From: Zygnema cylindricum
Lineage: Eukaryota > Streptophyta > Zygnematophyceae > Zygnematales > Zygnemataceae
Reading direction: 5' to 3'
Assembly: GCA_037447655.1 (NCBI GenBank)
Contig: JBBHKE010002640.1
Location: forward strand, 319,146-358,916
Length of the DNA stretch: 39,771 nucleotides
Shown in pieces: positions 1 through 12,100 of the stretch (positions within the stretch are counted from its first letter, which is position 1; every line of letters starts with the position of its first letter). The position numbers and the translations under genes are program-made. Below the pieces are notes generated by a model that had not been told where the DNA came from, did not search any database, and saw only the letters and a program-made list of their open reading frames with translations.

Positions 1-140
1 CGTATGCTGTGAATCCACTTTGCTTTTAACGGTATTAAGCATTGTGAGATGTTCTCTATTGAGATGTAAGTTATACTCTATTAAGGTGTGAGTTATTCTC
101 TACTGAGGTGCCTTTTATGTCCTTTTGTGTTGCTTAACAG

Positions 141-3100
141 GCATCGATACTCCTGGAATACTTCTGTTTCGGACCCTCATTGGTAAGGTAAGAAAATTAA
201 ATTGAAGACAAGTATCACACTGGCGTTTTTACGCTCTGCAAGTAATGCATCTCCATGGTTAATATACAAAAAGTCGATTTTACATTGTAAGTCTTAAAAA
301 ACAAGGGTTAAGTCTTAACAAACGAGGGTTGGACTAACTGCCTATCAACTTTGGAAGCTGCTTAAAATGTCTATGAGGATGGCGCCAATGTAAGCCAGTG
401 TCACTTTTGGATAAATATTTCCGTTTTTTAAAAGCTTTTCACTGCTACAAATGCTATTGTTTCTTTTAGAGGAAAGTGGTATTCTTGGTCTTCATTTGCT
501 AAAATTGCCTTTTTACTAAACCTGGTTTCTACTACAAAAACTATTGTTTGTTTAATCTATGTTGGTCTTCATTTCCTGAAAATTGATTGTTGGTTGTGTT
601 TTAGATTTTTGGAAGTATTGGGTCAGTTGCTGGAGGTCTGGCACTTGGGAAGGAGGGCCCACTTGTCCATACTGGAGCATGTATAGCTTCCCTATTGGGC
701 CAGGTAAAGACCTCTTATCTCTTTGGTTAAAATCTTTTGGAGATTGTTTGGATCGTTTTGAAGTCACCTTGAGGCATTTACTGGTACTTTTGTTTTTTGT
801 TACGTTATTATTCTCTTTTTTATGTTAAGCCCAGATTTGAGGAAATGTCCTGCCTTGGCAATTTTGTCGTGAAGAATTGCTACTGTAAAAGAATTGTCAG
901 TTTCCACTGTCACCTCTATTTCGCGATCTTTTTTCTTCCCTATATTGATCTAGAAGCTATTTGCATGAAAGGGACTCTTTTTTTTTCTTTTTTGTGGGGT
1001 GGTTCAATGCACTGTTTAGAAGACAGTTTGTCAAGCTCTTTTGCAGTTGTTCAGTGACCATCGCTATCAGCAATTATTAGTATTAAAGGGAAATTAGTAT
1101 CAATAATACTAATTTACGACAGAGTGACGTGGCCAATTTAAGTCGACTCCCTTAAATATTGTCATTAACTCTATTTTATGATTTTTGGCTGAAAAAAATT
1201 GCGACCGAATTAGTGCTATGAACACTGTTTTTTAAGCTACAGTTTGACAGTTGTGTATTTAGTATGGAGTTTTTCATAAGGAGGTAGCTTATGTGTTGTT
1301 TGGTTGTAGCAAACAAAAAAAATAAAAGAGAATACAAAAAGAAATTAAAAAGATGATGCAATAGAAAAGATGATGAAAAATATATTGCAAAGAGAAAAAA
1401 AAAAAGGAAAAAAAAAGAAGAGGTATATGTGACGGAGCGAGAAAAAAATATAGACAGTGACAGAAAAACAAACACAAATAGAGAAATAAGAGAAATGATA
1501 AGAAAACAGATAAAAAAAAAAAAAAAAAAGAAAGTGAAAAAAAAGAGAGAGGAAAAAGAAAGAGAGTAACACGAGAACAAAAAGAAGAAAAAAAACACAC
1601 ACAAAAAAAAATGAGAAAAAGAAAAAAAAGGTGAGAGAAAATAACACGAGAAATAGAAAAAAAAAAGAGATAAAAAAAGTGAGAATACGATGACAAATTC
1701 CTTTTTCATTTTTTTTTTACTGTTTTATAATAAAAAACAATTGTTCGTGTATTGCACACCTTAATTATTCTCGGTCTGCACACCTTAATTAGTCTCGGTC
1801 CTGTTAATAAGTTCCTATTTGATGATTTGAGGTTGGGAGTCTAAATAATTAAGCCATTTTTTTGCAGCTAGATTTCAGACAGATTTTCAAAAATCATAAT
1901 AAAATCTCACAAAGGAATCCATTTATGATGGTTGTGGTTCAGAGCACCTTACATGTGTGATTACTGTTGTCTCAGCACCCCATTGGTTATACAATTGATG
2001 TGAAAGTGAAAAATGTAGTATATTATGATTCTGTTTTTGCAGGGTGGAACTGCTCATCATCGTCTTTCATGGAGGTTTCTCCGTGTTTTTCAGAATGATC
2101 GCGATCGCAGAGACCTGGTAAGCTTTCCACCATGACTTTCCTTCCACCATTATAAAGGTTATAAGGTCATAAGGTTATAAGGTTATAAAGGTTGTTGTAA
2201 GGTTTCAAGAATGCATCTTGTCAGTTATGGTTCAATTTGCTTGTAAGCCAGAAGTATTCCACTGTCCAATCGCCATATTCGTGAGATTTTATGTTTTTTT
2301 AGCATAATATTTGTTCTTGCTGAACAAATTCTGGTATATTTTTTATTCTTGTTGAACAATTTAGGTACATTCATGTAGTTCAAATGTGCGTAAACAGTTT
2401 GAAACGCTATATGTGGTTACCCCATACTAAATGCGTATTTTACGGCATACTAAGACTATAGTATGGAGTAACCACATATAGCATTTCCAATTGTCTTCAA
2501 ATATTTGGACTATGGTATAACTTTTGTTCGTGTTGAACAGACTCATTGGTGAACAGAGTCAGTTGATCTTTTTGCTATCGTTGAATAGAAAATTTTGAGA
2601 CTCATTGTTGAACAGAGTCAGGTAACCTTTTTGCCCTTTTTGAATAGATTAAGATAACATCGTATAAATGTTGTCTGATTTTTGCTGGTTTTGGCTGCAT
2701 TGGGGGAAGGTGACATGTGGCGCAGCGGCAGGTGCTGCAGCAGCCTTCAGGGCTCCTGTGGGAGGAGTGCTTTTTGCTCTGGAAGAAGTGACATCTTGGT
2801 AAGTGTTAATAGTTATATTAATAGTAGGCTCTGTGAATCGCTATTAGTGTTATTAACACTCATTCTGTAATAGTTACTGTAATAGTAGTTCACAGTGAAT
2901 TGCTATTAGCTCAACACTATTTCGGTCCTGTTTTCTAATGGCCCTCTGAACATAGAATAGTGCTGTTAATTCTATTTTTCTTTTTCCTTAACGCTAATTA
3001 TTTTTGCGGCTCACCATCTCCCACGTCATTCAGACAGGAAATAGAATTGTTAACACTAAGACAGTCCTCATGATGATTATTTCTTAAGCCTATTAGCGAT

Positions 3101-6100
3101 TCAGTGTACTATATGTTATCACCATCATTATTTCCTTACTGGGCATAGTGTTTCTTATTCTTTTATTAGAAGAGGTGGCGTATTTCCTCTCCATTGCACT
3201 TCGCCTCCATATTGGACTGCTTTTTCGTTTCATTCCTCATGGATGTTTTTTTTTTTGTTTCATTTTTCATTTTCTTTTTTTTTTGTTTCATTTTTCATTT
3301 TCTTAGTCAGTTTGGTGAAACGTGAGAAATCAGCAGTTAGTGGGAGTCTGGAGATGATTTAGTATTGTGTGACAGGAGAAATATCTTGTCTTGTGAAGTT
3401 TCCCGCATATCTATTCTGATTGTCAAGTAACCTTTATATGGCTACAATATTTAATGATTTGGAGTTGTAACGCATAGTAAATTATTTTCTCGTTGTATTT
3501 GAACTAAGAGGCAATTATTTTTTCAGGAAATAAACAAAGGCCATTTTTTTTTTTTTTTTATTTTGAACCATTTGATTATGTGAACAAGAAGTGTATGTTA
3601 ATACAGCTTAAGTTTTCTGTAGTACAAAAAATCACATATAAAAATGAATAAAGTACGTTGAGTACAAATAATATCCATGTGAAGTAAATAAATTAAATTC
3701 CACTTAAAGCACTCAAAATAAGTATAAAACAGTAAAAATGTACGCATGAAGCACATCCAAAGTAATGTACTTTGCGGTGCTTTTCTGTACTTTAGTTTCC
3801 ATTGAAGTGTCTTTTTTTTTTTTTTTTTTGGGCCTTATTAAATTATGGTTGATGTTTGAAATTTTCGATCGTTTGTACCTCTTGTTATATATTTTTTTAG
3901 GATTTGAACTTTTGGCACAAATGTTTGCTGTACTTTTCAAGAACTAATGATTTAAAGTTAAAATGCCGTGTTGTTACGACACCTGTTCAACTCCCAATCC
4001 AGCCAAGAATTTCATGTTCCTCTCTTGTTCTTGCTCTCATTGACTATTTTCTTTTCCTCGACATATCTTCTCTCTCTGCTGCTTTTGGCATCGCTGTCTC
4101 TGTCTCTGTCTTAGTCTCCCTCTCAGTCTCCCTTTCTCTCTCTCTCTGTTTCTGTCTATCTTCATCTCCGTCTCCGTTTTTTTTCAAAACCTAACATGCA
4201 CTTCATCAGGGCGTTCCAGGATATTTTAGGATTCTAAAATATTTTAGGATTTTATTCTTCATGTGTTGATCTTGCGGATTTGCCAGGTGGCGGAGCCAGC
4301 TGATGTGGCGTGTTTTCTTCACTTCGGCTGTGGTCACAGTCGTTCTTCGCAGTCTCATGCGGTGGTGTAGTCGAGATCGATGCAGTGTTTTTGGAGAAGG
4401 CGGTTTTATCATCTGGGATGTTCATGGGTACAGCCATAAATTCTAATCTTAACTCTTTTAAGTACAACTCGATGAAGTTTGGTCTTGTTGTTCGATACTC
4501 GGTGTTTTTTGTTCTGCATCATCACTTCCGACTACGTTTGTTTTGGTGGTGTCATTTGTACTGTATATAGATAGGTTAGTTTTGGGCCTGTTCTTACGGG
4601 AGAAAAGCTCGGCGGTTCCTTTGGAGGTTCGATCGTTGACGGTTTGAAATGAAAAAGAAGGAAATTTTGAACAAAATTGTTTGGAAGGAATTTGTTTTAA
4701 TAAAGAGTTCTTCGGGGGCATTCTCTTTCAGTAAAGAGCTTGTTTTGGAGGGAATTTGCTTTTGATTGTAGAGTTTTTTGGTGGGAATTTGCAGAGGTCA
4801 GGATGACTATTCCCCATTTGAGCTCCTTCCCATGGCCATGTTGGGTGTCATGGGAGGACTTTTAGGTGCGTTTTTCATTAACCAAAGTTGTTCCTTTGCT
4901 ATACACCATGAATCGCTATTAGCGTTAAGGAATGATTCGTATGAGGACTGTTTTAGTGTTAATTATTATATTTCCGGTCCAAATGACGTGAACGATCGTG
5001 AACTTCAAAGATAGTTAGCGTTAAGAAAAAACAACTAATAAGAATAATGCTGTTTTGTGTCCAGATGGCAAAAAAAAACCGGGACATAACTAGTGTTATT
5101 AACGCTAATTCACGATGTATTAGCCACAGCCATGAAGAGGCATCCTGTTTTGAGAAAAAACATGTTCCAATGGTTTTAATCATTAGAATTGGAGTTTTTC
5201 TGGTCAGGGCTAGTTTCTATTGCTTCTTTTTCAGGTGTTTGTTTTAAATGAACGACTAAATCGTTGACAGTCTTTCCATGCTGACTCTCACATTCTCCTT
5301 CTTCATCTCCTTCTTCCTGTGGAAATATCATTGTGCTTATCAAAGAAAGGCTTTGGTCATCTTGGCTTGCAACACACATTCAAACTAGAAGTTTTTTCTG
5401 ATTTTTCTTTGTGGGAATGGATATATAGAAGAAATTCTAGATCCTAAAAATAAAACGTTTTACTGGGTGCAAGTTGAGATTTTTATCACGGTAACTATGC
5501 AGGAGTTTATCTCCATTGCTGCTAGTCTTGTAGGGTTCCGACATTTCCCGAGTATTTGGTATCACTATTTATATCTGGCTGTCAAGACACACAGATACAT
5601 CCGGTATTACAGTGCACCCATTAACCGTAAGGGCATAGTATTACTGGAAACTACATAGTGTGGGAAACGTACTAGCTTACAATATGTTCCTATTTGTGAC
5701 AATGTATCAATGAAATAAAACAATGTTTTCTCTAACATGGCAAACATGGAAAACATGGAAAACAATCTTTTATGGAGATTTGCGACGTATACACTGATGA
5801 AGTAGATATGTGGGTTTCAGGAGCTCTTTTTAATCAGCTGACACTTTATGTGTCAGCATGGCGACGAAATTATTTGCATCCCAAAGGAAATAACATAAAG
5901 GTGTGTTCTCTGTCTACCCTTTTATGTTTCCAAACACATGTGCCTTATAACTCATGCCTCTGTTGTACAAAATCTGTTCAGCAATTTAAGTTACTTTTGG
6001 GAACAATTGTTGAACTGTCTGCTGCGCTTCTCTGTTTATCCCATTGTGGCTAGACAAAAAATTAAAAGCCGGAAATAAACTCGCATTGGTTAAAACTTGA

Positions 6101-9100
6101 TCGCATATGAGCCACATTACAAGTTGTGGCAAGTAAGTGAAATTAAACAAAAAAGACAAAATAACTTAGGCTGAAAGCTGTTGTATGTGAGTGATTTTTG
6201 CAAGTTGTATCATTTGCAGATGAACACTTTTTACGTTTGAGTTGCAATAATAATTATGGAATGGATGGTTTGGTAGCATATAGGCTGAATCTCTGTGTTC
6301 AATTTGGACTAATTTGGGATTTGAACCAGCCTAATTAATGAGGCTCATGTATATTTGGTGAGTGTTGTACAGATAATGGAGGCCTGTGTGGTTGCTCTCC
6401 TTACTTCTTTCCTCTCTTTCTATCTACCTTTGTTACAAACTTGTACCCCATGTCCAGACCCAATAAAGTACCCAGACCTCATTTGCCCTCGCCCTTCCGA
6501 CACCACAGGCAATTTTGTCAATGTAGGTTGCTATAATAGGATGGATATTTATATTTTTATATATATATATTCTTTTACCTCTTTAAAGTGCTGGCCTTAC
6601 TTTCTTATGTTCCTTCAGATCTTGCTTCTTTCTCTGACCTTGTCATCATCATAAAGTTAGGAGAAGCAAATTTAATTTATTGTTTAACAGAAGGAACTCG
6701 AGTTGGGATTCTCTGCCCTCCTTAAGTCGGATGACATTTGTCTCCTTTTGTGTATTTCAGTTCAGTTGTCCCAACGATAATGAATACAACGATTTGGCGA
6801 CCATTTTCTTCAATACACAGGTGAATTCCATTTTATTTTTATTTTTTTTCCCCTCTGCGATTGTTTGAATTAGTGAGTGGAAAACACGTTGAGATAATGA
6901 AACTCTCTGGAACCGCCTTGTTTTATTACCACTCAGTTTTATTGTTTCACCCAATTTGACTAAGTGACTCAGGGTTACATGAAGATAACAAAGTAACCTG
7001 AGAAGCCATGAGGTTTCCTGACATGCTTTTGTTTTTTCTGACATGAAAAGCTGGAGGTTGATGAAAAAGTTAAGAGATGGTGGAGGATGAGTTTCCGAGG
7101 ATTTGTGAGGTTTTTGTAATTCGTGCCTCAAGCACGATCAAAGACGAAAGTCAGGGATTTGAAACTTTGTTGTCCTAAAAGTTTGGGATTGTTGGGGATT
7201 TTATTGGACAGGATGACGCTATTAGAAATCTTTTCAGCAGTCGGACAATCAACGAGTATAATGCCTATACTCTCATTGCTTTTTTGGTATTCCCTCTCTC
7301 AATTCCCTTTTTCTTTCCCAGATGTGTAATTAGAGGACTGTAGGTATAAGATACATTGTAATCGTATCCACAATGGGTTGAATGGGTTGAAGTTTTATGT
7401 TTGTAGTTAGGTGATACATTGTCTCACGATATAAGTGTGGGTCTTTTTGGCAAGTTTACATTTGTGTTTCCATACTAATGTTGGCTCGAATATTTTATAT
7501 TCAACTTTATATCCCACTTTCACTCATGCCTTAAAAGTGAACAGATTTCGCCTCGTTCATGTAGCTAAAAATATACAGTGAACCTGCTCCTGAATAATCT
7601 GGACCACACTAATAGTGGTGGACAGCCTAACAACATCAAGCAGGATGAAGTATGGATTTCTGGTTTTGAGATGTTACAGTTGGAAATTTTGAAGCTACAC
7701 CGTGTTATTAGCGTCATTCAGTGCTGGTATTTTTTTTGCCCTCTGAACACAAAACAGCGTTGATAACACTTTTTTTTTTTCTTAATGCTGATTCTTTTAA
7801 CGGTTCAAAAACAGCAACGTCATTTGGAATCGGATTAGAATTAATGATGCTGATATAAACCCCAACCTTACATTTTTTTTACTCTATAATGGTTCACGCT
7901 GTAGCATATTTGATAATTTTCCAGGACTAACAATTGCATGATATAGAAAGTTAATCACACTTTTCACTTTTTGATACAGTATTGGTAAAAAATTAACCAA
8001 CCTGTCTTAACTGTTCTTTTTTTGTTTTTCAGCTTTCAGACAAAATTTTGTATTTAACGTCAGTCAGGGAGAGAGAATCAAGCTTTAGAGTAGACTAATA
8101 ACTCGTTTTTTTTTCTGGTTGAGTTGACACAAAAACTGTCGTTGTTGTTGTCGTTTTTTTTTTTTTTTCCGCAGATAATATTTTTTACTCTGGCAGTCCT
8201 CACTTATGGTCTCGCTGTACCAGCTGGACAATTTGTCCCGGGTATCATGATTGGAGCCACATATGGACGAATCGTGGGCATTTTAATGGTCAAGATGTAC
8301 GGAAAGGACGAGATTGATGAGGGAACGTAAGACTTCCCAGATTCACTAAATAAACCCTTCTAAACCTTTTTCTAAACCTTTTTCTGAACCTTTTTCTAAA
8401 CCTTTTCTGAACCTTTTTCTAAACCTTTTCTAAACCTTTTAGATGACGGCTGTGGAATCTAATAATATGTCTTATGGGTTTTTTTAGAAGCCAAATTTGA
8501 TTATGTTGTGTGAAAGCGATGTGCACCGTTAGTCGTTGTTAGAGTACAGAAATTATAGGCGTGGGGTTTATATTAGGGTTGTTAATTCTACTTCAGTTCC
8601 AAAACGGGCACCAAATTAGTGTTATTATCTCTGAGAGAGAGAGAGAGGGAGGGGGAGGGGGAGGGAGAGGGAGAGGGAGGGAGAAGGAGGGAGAGGTAGG
8701 GAGAGGGAGGGAGAGGGAAGGAGAGGGAGGGAAAAAGGAGGGGAGAGGGAGAGGAGAGAGGGAGAGGGAGGGAGAGAGAGAGAAATTCATGTACTTTATA
8801 TGGCTGTGTTTTTGGGTGGTGTCATGTTTGAGTCTTTTGATGCTTTGGGAACTTAGATTCAAATTCTTTTTTTATCAATTTTGTAACGTGGACGACGACT
8901 GTTAAAAATGATAGTTAAATGACTTACGCTCATAATTGAAAATGATGGTTATTCCTTCTTTCTTTTTTCTTTTTTTTCTTTCTTCCTTTTTTCAATCTGA
9001 CGCCGCAAAAGATGGTCGTCGAAAGACATCTATCATGATTGGAATGATGGTTCTTTCTTTTTTCCTCTTCTTCCTTTCTTTTTTCCGATGGTTCCTTCTT

Positions 9101-12100
9101 TTTTCTTTTCTTTTTTCTTTTCTTTTTTTTTACTTCCTTTCTTCCTTTTCGTTTTTCCAATGGTTCCTTCTGTTTTTCTTTTTTTCTTATTTTCTTTTTT
9201 ACTTCTTTTCATCCTTTCTTTTTCCAATGGTCTTCCTTTCTTTCCTGTTTCCTTTGCAGGTATGCACTGTTGGGAGCGGCTTCCTTTTTGGGCGGAAGTA
9301 TGAGAATGACCGTATCTCTATGTGTCATTATGGTGGAGATTACAAACAATTTAAATCTACTACCACTCATTATGCTTGTTCTACTCGTCTCCAAGGTTTG
9401 AAACCACACCAGAGTTGAAACTTATGGTAATTAAATTAATATTGTATGGGAAGGGAGTCTCTTCCGGAATTTCTAAAAACCTAAGAAAGAAAAGCAATAT
9501 TGGGAATCTATGTCACGGGGAAAGGTTCTGTTGTTATTTAAGAGAGGAATGATTCTTAGAATTGTTAGAAATCTTTTTCATTTTTCTGACGGAAAATCAA
9601 GCGGTTCTCTATTCTTTTAGGCCGTTGGAGATGGCTTTAATGGAGGATTTTATGAAGTTCATTGTGAACTGAGGCGAATCCCTATTTTAGAGCCCCAACC
9701 TTTTCCAAAAATGAGGAGTCTGACTGCAAAAGATGCATCGTCTCAAAAGGTACACTGCCCATTGCTAGTGGAGTTAAATTACTTTAATTTGAGTGAGTGA
9801 TTTTTTGACTTTAAACCATATATTAGTGTTATTAACTCTATTTTAGTTAAACGGCATTTAAGGAGCTAGGTTGCAATACATAATTTAGTGTAGTTTTTTC
9901 TGATAAAGTGTTACGCTAATAATTCATAACTCTAGTAGCGATGGGCGGTGTAGTGTCTTCTTTCAACAGAATAATCTTTAATGATGGATTTCCACATTTG
10001 CAGGCAATACATAATCATCTTTCTTGAAAACATTAAATATAAAGGGAGGGGGAGAGGGAAGGGGATGGAGAGGGAGTATATATATGTGTGTGTATACATA
10101 TTATATTTGTAAACAGGGGAGACAGAGTAGATTTTATGAATGAATATGTATAAATCCCTTTCTGCCTGCCTTATAAATTATGTATATCTGTAAACAACAT
10201 TTCCTCCTCTTGCAGTAGGAAAAGGAAGGAACGCTAGTACTTCGCTCTTTTGTCCCAATGAGAAGGGAGTGTATACTTTGATGTCAGAGAAAGGATATAA
10301 GAAATGAAAATTCATAATTTTTGGTTTTCTTTTGACAGGTGGTTCAGTTTCTTCGTATAGAACGTGTGGGACATATTGTGGAGGTTTTGGAGTCGACAAC
10401 CCATAATGGATTTCCTGTATGTACTTTTACCTCATCATTTTTTATCTATGTGATTTCATAACGTAAAGTCCACCATGGTGTTTATTGTTTTATGGTTTCT
10501 GAAAGCTCATTTGTTTTTTCTTTTAATCTGAAGAAGAGCTCACCTTTTTTTGATTCTTATTATCCTTCTGACTGAAGAGTTCACTTTGAAGTTCAACTAA
10601 TGCAATGAAATAGGCACGAACTTAACACATGAAAATCATTACTGAAAATGTAAAAAACACACATGTAAAAAACACACAGAAAATTGTTTAACATCTTGAT
10701 TTTGGGTGACTTTTGGTTCTCATAATCTCCCTGGGGGAGAAGAGAGTGAGAGATAGACAGGAAATCTAAGGATGGATAGGTTAATTGCAAGAGTCTTATG
10801 CTATTGACTATGATGTTATCTTGAAATGAAAGTTTTACAAATTCCTCAATTGCACGTTTTTTTCTGGGGTAGTTCTGATTCATCCTTTTGACGCGTTTTT
10901 CAACTTTACATTGGTTTGAAGTACTTCTGATTCGTCTTTTTAACAAATTTCTCAAATGTGCATTATTTTTTGGGTACTTCTGATTCGTCCTTTTGCTGTA
11001 TGCAAAGGGCTGTGCCAAAACAGGTCATAGAAGAAATGCCAGATGGGGAGACTCAGTTTATTGGCCTTATTTTGAGAAGGTAAGAAATGGTTTTTAGACG
11101 TTAAAAGCCTTGGAAACTTGAGTGTAAAAGCTCAATAGTTCGAGAACAAGAATATTGTTTTGGACTATACATGTCATTTTTGAAATTGTTTCGATGATGA
11201 AACTGGTTTTGTTACGGATGAGGAAATGTTAAAATCACCTCGTGTTAATTTCTATGTGGAGCCGGTCTGTTGCCAAAGATGTTTTGATACAATTTTTGTT
11301 GTTACTAGAGTTGATAAGACTAGTTCGTTCTTCCATCTCTTTGACCTGAAATTCACAAAGTCACAGAAAAAAACAAATTGAAGGGACAGACAACATGGCC
11401 CCACATCACCCTATCCCAAATGGGTATTACTGATTCTAGTTTCACATGTTACTAATAATTGTGTAGTAGCGGTGAACAGTATAGTGTCCTTCAATGGGCT
11501 TTATTTGCAAGGTTTTCTTTCTGTAGACCCATATTTGTTTGTAATTTTTTTCGGGGCGAGGATGAAAATGCAGTCATTTGCTGGTATTACTGCGGTCCCG
11601 AGCAGATTTTCAACACCGGGGAACACCGCAAAATCTTCGGGTTCGCAATATATCTAAGTATGTTTGAGTTTTCACGGTTTTAACCATGAAAAGGCAGTGG
11701 TACTGATGTTTCAAATCTGTTATGTTGAAGTTGTTTTTAATGTGGACACAATAGTACAAAACTATTGAATTTTGCATCTTTCTGCAGGGTTTTTTTTGTT
11801 ACTATGTATGGTTGGACCTTCATGTTTGGAAAGAAACAGATTACTAATGAGATTGAGAAAGTGCTATCTGATGTCTTGTTATAAGATAACGAGGTTTGTA
11901 GAAGTTTCTGCCTTCCCCACTTTCCCCTCTTTTCATCCCACTTTCTCTCTTCTCCCTCACTTTTCATTGTTCTGCCTCTTCTCCCCTCTTTCCCTTCTTT
12001 CCCCTCTTTCCCCTCCTTCCCCTCACTCCCCTTTTTCCCTCCTTTCCCCTCTTCCCCAATCTTTTCATCTTTCCCATGCTTTCTCTTGTCACTCGTTCCT

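Noticed and set aside
1176-1709. 177-residue minus-strand frame rich in F, S and L
   Set aside because: It is the complement of an A/G-rich tract inside a CLC-d intron, without signal, domain or splice support.
8936-9418. 160-residue frame rich in F and S
   Set aside because: Most of it is a T-rich intron tract; only its end overlaps, in the wrong frame, the genuine CLC-d exon 9260-9395.
11459-11683. Possible extra CLC-d exon (74-residue frame)
   Set aside because: The peptide does not resemble CLC-d, and homology runs directly from the exon ending 11079 to the one starting 11788.
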